64,000 nucleotides of DNA from Alloprevotella rava. GTDB lineage: Bacteria > Bacteroidota > Bacteroidia > Bacteroidales > Bacteroidaceae. Below, piece by piece: positions 42,712-49,991 of the stretch (position 1 is the first letter of the stretch; each line of letters begins with the position of its first letter). A program made the position numbers and the translations under genes. The notes below the pieces were generated by a model that searched no databases, had not been told where the DNA came from, and was given only the letters and a program-made list of their open reading frames with translations. Where the stretch lies: positions 434,001 through 498,000 of the forward strand of contig NZ_JACICA010000001.1 in assembly GCF_014195585.1 (NCBI RefSeq), in the 5' to 3' direction.

Positions 42712-42746
42712 CAAAGTTTCTACATTGTCACGAATTCTTTGTTCGT
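42712..42746 (-). promoter_or_regulatory. Retron promoter with candidate WYL operator (site 1)
   Basis: The -7 box reads AAACTTTG on the minus strand (42719-42712, one mismatch to TAnnTTTG). Ten nt further upstream is the inverted repeat ACGAA-TTCTTTG-TTCGT (42730-42746). The same repeat, same 7-nt spacer and same 10-nt distance to the -7 box occur before the WG-repeat and WYL genes. It sits where the -33 box should be. Confidence 0.75.
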
Positions 42747-42770
42747 TGTTATGCGTAAATTGCAATATTA

Positions 42771-43619
42771 CTAATCAATATTCCAATAAGCGTCAGGATC
42801 GCCATCAAAAGCATCGTCTATCACATCGTCACTATATCCTTCCACATCTTGGGCATACGAACCAGCGTATTCACCAAAGTTTGTACCATAATCATCGACA
42901 TTGATATCATAGTTATCCGAGTGATTGTCCTTTTCTTGGGTTTTATCCATATCCAATAGTTCAGAAAGAATGACATCATGGGCAACATTACCTTTTACGA
43001 CCTTGGTTGTAACACGTTTCTTGTCATAAAAATTCCATATATTATCATACTCTAAAGAGAGGACTTCTTTGCCATTTTCATTTATCAATCCCCACTTGTT
43101 ACCATTCTCTTTTTGCCCATTTGTCACGTTTCCTATTTTTACCCTTGCAAGACCCTTGTCGAATCCGTCAATCCAATTATATTTTCCAAAAGGAACAACT
43201 TCTGTTCCATCTATATTTAAAACTGCATATTCAAAATGATTATTTTGGACAGTATATAGTTTCTTGTCTCCAATAGCTGGTAGCAAAAGATAAAATGATG
43301 GTTCAAAGATTGTCTCGCCTTTATAATTAATAAGTCCATACATCGGACGCTTATATGTGGAAACTTTTCCTCCACTGCGAGGGAACCCATAGAGGTCGTC
43401 TACAGTAACCCTTATATTATCGTTTTCTTCATAACACTCACCATAGTACATGCTGAATTGCGGCTTTACTACGATGTATCCTTCTTTATTTACAAACCCT
43501 ATTTTGTCACCACTTGTGAAAGGAATAAGAAGCCTATCATCATCTTGCATATTATATGAAGATGCTGGTACTAAAACTTTAGTATATTGATTAACTGACA
43601 GCAATTCTTTCTTTTCCAT
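42771..43619 (-). CDS. WG-repeat protein of the retron island
   Basis: 282 residues, cytoplasmic (no signal peptide). It contains at least three WG (KWG) repeats: DKIGFVNKEGYIVVKPQFSM, YGLINYKGETIFEPSFYLLL and KWGLINENGKEVLSLEYDNIW. Each has the (W/Y/I)G-hinge followed by an aromatic-Asp turn, and together they form a beta-structured scaffold. The last about 60 residues are acidic (DDYGTNFGEYAGSYAQDVEG and on). No catalytic motif is visible. It is transcribed from its own promoter with WYL-type operator (site 2), so it is likely co-regulated with the retron. Role unknown; possibly a sensor or adaptor. Confidence 0.8.
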   Translation of the reverse strand: MEKKELLSVNQYTKVLVPASSYNMQDDDRLLIPFTSGDKIGFVNKEGYIVVKPQFSMYYGECYEENDNIRVTVDDLYGFPRSGGKVSTYKRPMYGLINYKGETIFEPSFYLLLPAIGDKKLYTVQNNHFEYAVLNIDGTEVVPFGKYNWIDGFDKGLARVKIGNVTNGQKENGNKWGLINENGKEVLSLEYDNIWNFYDKKRVTTKVVKGNVAHDVILSELLDMDKTQEKDNHSDNYDINVDDYGTNFGEYAGSYAQDVEGYSDDVIDDAFDGDPDAYWNID

Positions 43620-43645
43620 ATTATATCATTTTATGTTTCGTGATG

Positions 43646-43680
43646 CAAAGTTAAATATGTAGTACGAATTCTAAGTTCGC
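43646..43680 (-). promoter_or_regulatory. WG-gene promoter with candidate WYL operator (site 2)
   Basis: -7 box TAACTTTG on the minus strand (43653-43646). Ten nt upstream is ACGAA-TTCTAAG-TTCGC (43664-43680), which overlaps the stop codon of the WYL gene. The predicted 5' leader is only about 20 nt. Confidence 0.75.
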
Positions 43681-44753
43681 ATCTCCAGAGATTTATAATT
43701 ATCAACCATTTCCGTTATTCTGTTTTCTATCTTCTTCCGTATTATGACTGGTGTAAGGACTATAAGTTCCTTGCCAAAGCTTGTAAGTTCACGAATAAGT
43801 TCATAATTCTCCTTGCAATCTATGCTGAAGAATCTTCCATTAGAACGTGTCGGATATATTTTCCTAAGCTTCTCTTCTTCACTTCCGCTTATGTTTTTTT
43901 GAGAATCGTGAATAGGTTTTGTTGCAACATAATCTTTTGAGATATCACTAACCCAGAAAACTATATTGTACACAGGACTTTCCTCGTTTATCGTTACACC
44001 TAGTGTATCGTCAAAGATTTCGCTTATTTCACCATCATAATCTATAAATTTATGCGAAGGTAACGGAACCACATTGTCGATTCTATCAAGACTGAAACAA
44101 AGTAGTTTCCTATCTGATTCAGCTGCTGCAAACAGAAACCAACGTCGATTATATTCTTTCAAAAGATACGGATGTATATTGACTGTTAACCCTGTGTGCG
44201 GTGAAGAAAACTTATGATAATGCAATTCCACAACCTGTCGATGTGAAATAGTGGTAAAAAGTTCACCAAGCAAATTGGAATTTTCCAAAGGATTCTTTGT
44301 TAAAGATATTATCTTTCTTTCATTTCTTCTTACACCTAATCCGAGTCTTAACCCTTCCAAAGCATCCAAATTGGGAAGTCCTTCGAACTGTCCAAGCAAT
44401 GAAAGTGCTTCTTTCAGCAGATACTCCTCATCATCACTCAAATCTTTCTTGAAAATAGAGAATGAGGGGCTTGTATATCTGAGACAGCGTTTGTTGTATG
44501 ACTTCTGCTTCTCGCTATTATAACCAGGAGTACTATAACGTTCAATTTCTACCAAGAAAGGTCCCTCATATTCTAAATAGAAAAGATCCTTCTCGATAGT
44601 ACGACGTCCAACGCCATTTGTATCAGGATACAATTCGGCAAGACGCTTGTTGACTTCTTCTGTTAAATCATCAAGCGAATAGTTATGATACCGACAACTA
44701 AGCAGATCGTCAAGTATCTTATATCGAGTCATCGCATTTTTATTAGCTGGCAT
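43671..44753 (-). CDS. WYL-domain transcriptional regulator
   Basis: 360 residues. An N-terminal winged helix-turn-helix (about residues 1-75, with VGRRTIEKDLFYLEYEG as the recognition part), a central WYL domain (about 160-235: VVELHYHKFSSPHTG, NIHPYLLKEYNRRWFLFAAA, LCFSLDRIDNVV) and a C-terminal WCX-like region (about 265-350). WYL regulators such as CapW and BrxR repress anti-phage defence operons and release them on ligand (nucleic acid) binding. Three copies of an inverted repeat in this island, one before this gene itself, are good candidates for its operator. Probably autoregulated. Confidence 0.88.
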   Translation of the reverse strand: MPANKNAMTRYKILDDLLSCRYHNYSLDDLTEEVNKRLAELYPDTNGVGRRTIEKDLFYLEYEGPFLVEIERYSTPGYNSEKQKSYNKRCLRYTSPSFSIFKKDLSDDEEYLLKEALSLLGQFEGLPNLDALEGLRLGLGVRRNERKIISLTKNPLENSNLLGELFTTISHRQVVELHYHKFSSPHTGLTVNIHPYLLKEYNRRWFLFAAAESDRKLLCFSLDRIDNVVPLPSHKFIDYDGEISEIFDDTLGVTINEESPVYNIVFWVSDISKDYVATKPIHDSQKNISGSEEEKLRKIYPTRSNGRFFSIDCKENYELIRELTSFGKELIVLTPVIIRKKIENRITEMVDNYKSLEMRT

Positions 44754-44774
44754 TACTTCTCCATTTTAATGGTA

Positions 44775-44810
44775 CAAAAGATACATAGATATAACGAACT
44801 CTATATTCGT
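44775..44810 (-). promoter_or_regulatory. WYL-gene promoter with candidate WYL operator (site 3)
   Basis: -7-like box TATCTTTTG on the minus strand (44783-44775, one extra base against the consensus). Ten nt upstream is ACGAA-CTCTATA-TTCGT (44794-44810), a perfect 5-bp-arm repeat with a 7-nt spacer. It starts 1 nt after the stop of the next upstream gene. Confidence 0.75.
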
Positions 44811-44811
44811 A

Positions 44812-45276
44812 TTATTGTGTTGAAGTATAATCTTTTCTATCTATTTCTTTCCTCAACTGCGCATTATCATACGCCAAGAATATCGTCAAGAACACAGAAA
44901 CGGCAAGGGCACAAGCCATGCAGATAATCAGGAACTGACAAAAGTGCTTACTTCGATACATTCTTTTTATCCAATACCAGGGATATGTCATGAATATGAA
45001 GCGTGGTAAGTCATTCAATGTCTTTGGCATAGATGGTGGCTCTATAACCTTGGATTTCTTCGCTTGCATAAGCTTCATCATTGCAGTATATCGCTTTTCC
45101 GTCAGTTGGATATTACGATTAAGAGTCTCTGCATTTTTATTGCAGTTAGCTGTAACGGTGTTATACATATTGGCAAGTTCCGTAAAGGAGTCAACAATCT
45201 TATCCACATATTTCTCATCATCATAAAGGCGAGACTGCAAGGGCACAGCACTCCCTCGGTGTTTTTCATTCCTCAA
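44812..45276 (-). CDS. Small membrane protein of unknown function, possibly 5'-truncated
   Basis: About 154 residues if read from a TTG at 45276; there is no ATG in frame before residue 37, and an in-frame stop lies 18 nt upstream. The only nearby ATG (45269) is in another frame. The middle (about residues 20-75, VDKIVDSFTELANMYNTV to MMKLMQ) looks like a helical coiled coil. A transmembrane helix follows at about 117-140 (FCQFLIICMACALAVSVFLTIFLAY), then a short charged tail. The missing start suggests truncation or a frameshift, perhaps a leftover of the element that brought the island. I do not recognise the family. Confidence 0.5.
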   Translation of the reverse strand: MRNEKHRGSAVPLQSRLYDDEKYVDKIVDSFTELANMYNTVTANCNKNAETLNRNIQLTEKRYTAMMKLMQAKKSKVIEPPSMPKTLNDLPRFIFMTYPWYWIKRMYRSKHFCQFLIICMACALAVSVFLTIFLAYDNAQLRKEIDRKDYTSTQ

Positions 45277-45345
45277 GCAGCCACCGCAAATAACCTAGAA
45301 AGCCAAATAAATTAAAAATCCTTATCTTTGCCACCATAAGGCAAG

Positions 45346-45449
45346 TGTCAACCTAAAACAGATTTAGGAAACAACAATGACAACCTCCTATAAACTTAAT
45401 TTCAGGAGCTGTCAACCAAAATATATTTTAACAAACAGAACTGTCAACC
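45346..45449. repeat. Four 8-bp direct repeats in exact 32-bp phase
   Basis: TGTCAACC starts at 45346, 45410 and 45442, and TGACAACC at 45378: four copies spaced exactly 32 bp apart. The intervening 24 bp differ, but several contain their own small inverted repeat (CCTAAA/TTTAGG, CTCCT/AGGAG, AAAATATATTTT). Spacing of about three helical turns puts all copies on one face of the DNA, as in iterons or multi-site protein binding. Confidence 0.7.
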
Positions 45450-45471
45450 TTTTTCAGTACAGAGCAAAATA

Positions 45472-45550
45472 CAATAAGCCTGTCAGCTGACAGCCTTATT
45501 GTGTCAGCTGGCTTCCTTATTGTGTCAGCCGATATCCTTATTGTATTTTT
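45472..45550 (+). repeat. Dispersed 21-bp tandem repeat, copy B
   Basis: Units start at 45494 and 45515, each opening CCTTATTG and continuing TGTCAGCTGG or TGTCAGCCGA, then a third partial CCTTATTGTATTTTT at 45536-45550. Before them stands an inverted half unit, CAATAAG + CCTGTCAGCTGACAG (45472-45493). Same family as 4875-4923 and 55655-55724. It lies between the right edge of the retron island and the SemiSWEET gene. Confidence 0.85.
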
Positions 45551-45676
45551 GAGACTGCTTATTGGGTAAAGGCATAGCTCTATAACGCCGTTTTTTTTCA
45601 AAAAGATTTCAATGTTTTTTTTACTTTGCACACGCTTTTTAGGCACTTCTTTTTCTTCGTTCCAAAATCCTTTTTC

Positions 45677-45684
45677 TACCTTTG
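45677..45684 (+). promoter_or_regulatory. -7 promoter box (TACCTTTG) for the SemiSWEET gene
   Basis: TACCTTTGC matches TAnnTTTG and gives a leader of about 90 nt. No good -33 box is seen. Confidence 0.5.
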
Positions 45685-45778
45685 CTGCGGTAGTTCGGGA
45701 TAACAATGCTTAAAATATGAAGTTTTTAGGACTGCCAGAACTTAAGTTTTATTTACTCTTAAAACAAAGCAAGAACTA

Positions 45779-46039
45779 ATGAAGAAAGAAAAGTTTTTTG
45801 AAATGATGGGATGGATTGGTACAGTAACAGCAGTATTAATGTATGTATTCTATTTCCCGCAAATTGAGAACAATTTAGCAGGTCATAAAGGAACCTTCAT
45901 TCAACCATTTATGGCAGGTGTCAACTGTGTGCTTTGGGTATCATACGGGCTCTTCAAAGAAAAGCGCGATTGGCCAGTAGCCATTGCCAATGCCCCAGGT
46001 ATTATCTTTGGTTTTGCCGCAGCTTTCACAGCACTTTAA
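45779..46039 (+). CDS. SemiSWEET family sugar transporter
   Basis: 86 residues, three transmembrane helices with the PQ-loop motif YFPQIENN in helix 1 (about residues 25-32) and a conserved FIQPFMAGVNCVLWVSYG helix 2. SemiSWEETs work as dimers that move small sugars by facilitated diffusion. Normal length; monocistronic with a terminator 60 nt later. Confidence 0.88.
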   Translation: MKKEKFFEMMGWIGTVTAVLMYVFYFPQIENNLAGHKGTFIQPFMAGVNCVLWVSYGLFKEKRDWPVAIANAPGIIFGFAAAFTAL

Positions 46040-46101
46040 TATATAAATATATCCCTTTCTGCAGCTTTTATCGGTGCTGGAAAGGAAGATGTTTCTAAAA
46101 C

Positions 46102-46127
46102 AAAAGGCGCACAAATGTGCGCCTTTT
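46102..46127. terminator. Hairpin terminator after the SemiSWEET gene
   Basis: AAAAGGCGCAC (46102-46112) and GTGCGCCTTTT (46117-46127) form a perfect 11-bp stem with AAAT loop and T/A runs at both ends, so it can stop transcription from both converging genes. Confidence 0.88.
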
Positions 46128-46193
46128 ATATTTCTAAGCGTAAAAGATCTTACTCTTTTCGTTATTAAAGTATTGAAAATGCAGGATTTGTGG

Positions 46194-47255
46194 CTATGGT
46201 AAAACAATAACTTTGATGTAATCTTTCAAATGAAAGATGCCTTTGCCAACAGATGCTTGACTGTCATTGACAAGCAGGAGAGTCTGTCGGCCATCATCGA
46301 GACGGCGACCAAGACACATACCCTCATAGTTGGCATAAGAAAAAGAAAGTGGCGTTATCTCCGTCTCAACACTACACAAAAACTCTTTATTCACGAATTT
46401 GTCCGCTGATAGTTTCGAGAGAGGTGTGGATGAATCTATCTTATGTTCGCGCGACGGATTAACAATATAAAGACGGCTCACACTCTTTGCTCCTATATAA
46501 TCGTTAGGAACATTGAGTTCTCGTTCCATTACAATGAGTCTACCATCAGGCAAGGCACAGAGATCACTCACCCCAAAACAATAGTATCTCCCTGTTGCTT
46601 GCAAACCAGGTGCATCCATCCGGTAAGCATATTGTCCCACAGGCTGAAGATCATTACCAAAACTCTGCAAGCGCAGTAGGTTTGTGGCCGTCATGTTCCT
46701 AGAATGGACATAGTCGCCGTCAGATTTCAATGTGCTTTCGGTGGTAGTCCAGAAACGACCAGTTGTTGCATCATAGCTGAGCGACTCAAAGCCGTAGTTG
46801 TGGCGAATATTAGGAACGCCAAACTCATCAGGGATATTCAAGCCGCGCCCTGTTGGCACACCATTCAATCCATATTCCAGAATCTGCTGATCGCCTTCTC
46901 CGCTAATGAAAACTGTATTGAGTGATGGATTATAGGCCACTCCCTCACAATCGCGCAGGGTAAATCCGCGACTGTCGAGTTGTGGACGGGGATTTCCTTT
47001 GAATTCAGAAAGACCGACATACTCCACTTGCCCTGAGATGGGATTCTGCACAATGCGAAATTCAAAAAAACCATCTTCAGGTTCTTTGTCGCTGACCATG
47101 ACATAACGATCGCCATGAATCGGAGCAATACCACTGAAATTGGCAGTACCCACTCCCCACTTTGAAAGGCGTTGTTGCTTGAGTTGGACCACAGGTTGCG
47201 CCATAACTGCTAGCGCGGTCAAAAAGAATGCTGAAAAAAATATTGTGAGTCGCAT
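46194..47255 (-). CDS. Secreted phytase-like esterase domain protein
   Basis: 353 residues with signal peptide (FFLTALAVMAQP). The beta-propeller-like sequence with GVGTANFSGIAPIHGDRYVMVSD, FTLRDCEGVAYNPS, YGFESLSYDATTGRFW and NYEGMCLGRRLDDG fits the 'esterase-like activity of phytase' family (Phytase-like). Substrate unknown; it should act in the periplasm or outside. The next gene on this strand lies 40 nt upstream. Confidence 0.8.
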   Translation of the reverse strand: MRLTIFFSAFFLTALAVMAQPVVQLKQQRLSKWGVGTANFSGIAPIHGDRYVMVSDKEPEDGFFEFRIVQNPISGQVEYVGLSEFKGNPRPQLDSRGFTLRDCEGVAYNPSLNTVFISGEGDQQILEYGLNGVPTGRGLNIPDEFGVPNIRHNYGFESLSYDATTGRFWTTTESTLKSDGDYVHSRNMTATNLLRLQSFGNDLQPVGQYAYRMDAPGLQATGRYYCFGVSDLCALPDGRLIVMERELNVPNDYIGAKSVSRLYIVNPSREHKIDSSTPLSKLSADKFVNKEFLCSVETEITPLSFSYANYEGMCLGRRLDDGRQTLLLVNDSQASVGKGIFHLKDYIKVIVLP

Positions 47256-47295
47256 AATATTGTCTAACGCTATAATGTCCTCAAATATTGCCTAC

Positions 47296-48339
47296 TTACT
47301 CATCGAGCATATTTCTGACTATCACGGGCTGAGAGCCGAGGAACATCGCAGCAAGTCCACCAGGGGTAATAATCTGACTGGGACGATCCTCCACAATAAA
47401 GACTTCTCCGCCACGCAGCATATAATATCCGTTGTTTTCAGGCACATCTAGATCGCCATCAATACCAATGCTCAGCTCAAAACCAGGATGCTGGAGCAAA
47501 ATGGTCTTGAAGAATTTAACAACATTAACAACACGAGCCATAGCATAAGGTTGTGCTCCCTTTATGGCTCCCGCGCAAGCACCACGATCGTAGATGTGCT
47601 CCACTGCATACTTACGACAGAGGTACGTCACAAAGAGGTTCTGAACCCGATAGTCACTCACCACAATGTCGCGCAGCATCACGCGACCGTCGGACTCTTG
47701 TACACCCCAGCACAAACCAACAATCCGCGACTTATTACGAGCCACAAGAACAAATCCTCCTTCTAAATCGCAGGTCTCTAAGGCTGCAAAAAAATCGTTC
47801 AGAGATGATTTGAAAATAAAAGGATAAGTACGACAGCGTTGTTGGTAATAGACATAAAGATTTTCTCCCCATTCTTCGGGCTCCTCAATCACGATGTGAG
47901 CATCTTCTTCGCCCGTGGGCGTAAGCTCCACTTCTGCACGGAAAGTAGAGGTCCAAAAAGCACCATGCTGCGGCCGTTCGTAGAAATGGCGTAGTTCTTC
48001 ATTACCAGGAATGAGATAACTCAAAACGCCTCCCTGCTCATAGAGTCGACGATGACCCTCACTAATAATCTGTGAAGCCAATCCATACCCACGATACTCG
48101 GGCAAAGTGCCTACCCCACTGAAATAACCTGTATGAACAGTACTGCCGTAGAAATTCATACTATAGGGCAACAACTGTCCTGCAGCAACCACTTGAGTCC
48201 CCTCGCGGCGTGTTATGTTGGAGGCATCGGTATATTTATCCTCAAAATAAATATCTAGAAACTCTTCGCTATCTGTTGGAAAACAAGTTTTCCAAAGTTC
48301 GCGAGTCTGTTGTTTGAGTTCTTCAGGAGTAAGAAGCAT
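47296..48339 (-). CDS. GNAT family N-acetyltransferase, Eis-like
   Basis: 347 residues. The N-terminal GNAT fold has the acetyl-CoA loop GVGTLPEYRGYGLASQIISEG at about residues 83-103 (R/Q-x-x-G-x-G/A type). The C-terminal half may be a second GNAT-like and sterol-carrier-like domain as in Eis proteins. Substrate unknown. ATG 48339 (MLLTPEELKQQ) is preferred; the open frame reaches a TTG at 48378. It follows the DUF2156 gene by about 40 nt on the same strand. Confidence 0.82.
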   Translation of the reverse strand: MLLTPEELKQQTRELWKTCFPTDSEEFLDIYFEDKYTDASNITRREGTQVVAAGQLLPYSMNFYGSTVHTGYFSGVGTLPEYRGYGLASQIISEGHRRLYEQGGVLSYLIPGNEELRHFYERPQHGAFWTSTFRAEVELTPTGEEDAHIVIEEPEEWGENLYVYYQQRCRTYPFIFKSSLNDFFAALETCDLEGGFVLVARNKSRIVGLCWGVQESDGRVMLRDIVVSDYRVQNLFVTYLCRKYAVEHIYDRGACAGAIKGAQPYAMARVVNVVKFFKTILLQHPGFELSIGIDGDLDVPENNGYYMLRGGEVFIVEDRPSQIITPGGLAAMFLGSQPVIVRNMLDE

Positions 48340-48380
48340 ATCGAAAGAATTATTTTTACGATGAATAGATGTGTGCAAAT

Positions 48381-49292
48381 TTAATCCATCTTCATTGGAT
48401 GTCGTTCCATAACGGTAAATTTATTGAGCAAAAAGGCAGGACGATAGCTCTCCTTTGAGCGGCGTAAGCCTGGAAGCCCCAAATCTTCTTCTCGATTTAT
48501 ATAGACGTATTGCTCAGGCAGGTGACGCGCAAATTCGCGATTGATCATGGCAAAAGCTCCCTCAAAGTTGAAATCGGCTTTCTCTGCACAGGTGTCAAAA
48601 GTGTCATAGTTGACTGGCCCACCATAGGTGAAAGCGATGATCTTCCCTTCTACGCGGAGCACTCCACCAAAGGCTCCCAACTCTTCCCAATGAGAAAAGA
48701 CGTACTCAATACTGCGCCGCTCGGCATTAGCTGAGAGCCGCCCCGAAGGAATCTCATCTTTCTCTTCCTCCCATTGTTCGCGAAGTTCTAAACATTCTGG
48801 AATGAACTCAGATGTGAGGGGGAGATATTCATAATTGGGATAGAGTTTTTCAAACTTATTGGCATGATTGCGCTTTGGCTGGAGTTTTTTTCCGGCCAAC
48901 GTAGCCAACGACTCGCGATAATAAATGTAGTCGGTATAACTACGGTCAGCCGTAGCATAAAAGTAGTCGGGCATAGCTGCGTTAATATAGCCCAACTGCG
49001 CTTCTGGGCAGCCCAACATCAAGAAAGGGGCTTCCTGTTGGCGAGCATCTTCGAGCAAATCGCCAACAACAGCGGCCCAATCCCCATGCCCCACTGGGGC
49101 TAAATAGGCGTTATGTCCTTCGGCTTTAAAGCGGAAAAGCAGCCAATCATCATGATAGGCCACTTGCGTATCATAAAGAAAACGCCAACTCATCAAGTTC
49201 AAGAAGTTGAGATCACAATTTCGGCATTCGCTCTCACGAACAACCTCTTGAATACGTTCTCGATCAGCCAATTCTATAGGATGGAAATCCAT
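48381..49292 (-). CDS. DUF2156 acyl/aminoacyl-transferase family protein
   Basis: 303 residues, two tandem GNAT-like halves as in the C-terminal domain of phosphatidylglycerol lysyltransferases (DUF2156). Signatures: CNFLNLMSW-type start (RNCDLNFLNLMSW), KKLQPKRNHANKFEKLYPNYEY and YVYINREEDLGLPGLRRSKESYRPA. Proteins of this type may aminoacylate lipids or other acceptors, but there is no membrane domain here, so the acceptor is unknown. It forms a pair with the Eis-like gene downstream. Confidence 0.82.
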   Translation of the reverse strand: MDFHPIELADRERIQEVVRESECRNCDLNFLNLMSWRFLYDTQVAYHDDWLLFRFKAEGHNAYLAPVGHGDWAAVVGDLLEDARQQEAPFLMLGCPEAQLGYINAAMPDYFYATADRSYTDYIYYRESLATLAGKKLQPKRNHANKFEKLYPNYEYLPLTSEFIPECLELREQWEEEKDEIPSGRLSANAERRSIEYVFSHWEELGAFGGVLRVEGKIIAFTYGGPVNYDTFDTCAEKADFNFEGAFAMINREFARHLPEQYVYINREEDLGLPGLRRSKESYRPAFLLNKFTVMERHPMKMD

Positions 49293-49355
49293 TTAGTTCT
49301 GGTAGTTTAGTTTAAAATGGCAGTACTTAAAGAAGCTACTGCCTAAAGGATTGAA

Positions 49356-49991
49356 TCAATAAACTTGTGTTATTGAGGTTCGCCTACCTTTCTCGTCCAC
49401 ATAGGACAAGCGGATGCTGTCCCCCTTCGAGAGGTGTGGGAGATGAGAATCAAGGCGGCAAGAAAAATAAGTATCACGATAGTAGGCTTTTCCGTCTCCA
49501 TTCTGAAAATGAAAGAGCTGCAAATTCAGCGTCTGCGTGTGCGCTCCGTTTTCTGAAAATCCCTTATCAACAACACCCAGATAATGGCTACGCTTTGCTG
49601 GACCAGTGGGCAGCGCTACAAAGAAATTAAGGTACCGACCGCCCAGCCACATCGACCGCAGTAGCAGGGCATCAGTTCGGAGAACAGTATCGGGGATTTG
49701 CTGAATGGAACAGGTTAATACAGGCGAAAGGCGCGTCAGTTCAACTGTCTTATCCGTGCGTACATAAAGCGCATAGGCTCGAAAAGCTGAGTCTGGTTGC
49801 GCCGCCATAATCCGATTGGTCACTGAAAGGGTATCGCCATTATCTAAGACTATTTGAGACACTGTTTTATCCCCTCGCGACATTGCTTCAACCAATCCTT
49901 GCTCATAATTCTGCAAAGGTCTGCCCTCATCGTCGGAACAAGCCGACAACAAGGTGCAGAGCAGTAGAAATGCACTAAAGCACGCTTTCAT
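49356..49991 (-). CDS. NigD-like lipoprotein
   Basis: 211 residues from ATG 49991 (MKACFSAFLLLCTLLSAC), with lipobox LLSAC and Cys18. The rest is beta-rich with VLDNGDTLSVTNRI and a C-terminal GDSIRLSYVDEKGRRTSI, similar to the NigD family of Bacteroidales lipoproteins. Function unknown. The start overlaps the 3' end of the acyltransferase gene by 17 nt; the open frame upstream to 50048 is only a reading of that gene. Confidence 0.72.
   Translation of the reverse strand: MKACFSAFLLLCTLLSACSDDEGRPLQNYEQGLVEAMSRGDKTVSQIVLDNGDTLSVTNRIMAAQPDSAFRAYALYVRTDKTVELTRLSPVLTCSIQQIPDTVLRTDALLLRSMWLGGRYLNFFVALPTGPAKRSHYLGVVDKGFSENGAHTQTLNLQLFHFQNGDGKAYYRDTYFSCRLDSHLPHLSKGDSIRLSYVDEKGRRTSITQVY

Noticed and set aside
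45346-45449. CRISPR-like array (evenly spaced repeats)
   Set aside because: Only 8 bp are conserved per 32-bp period, the period is too short for a repeat plus spacer, and there are no cas genes nearby.
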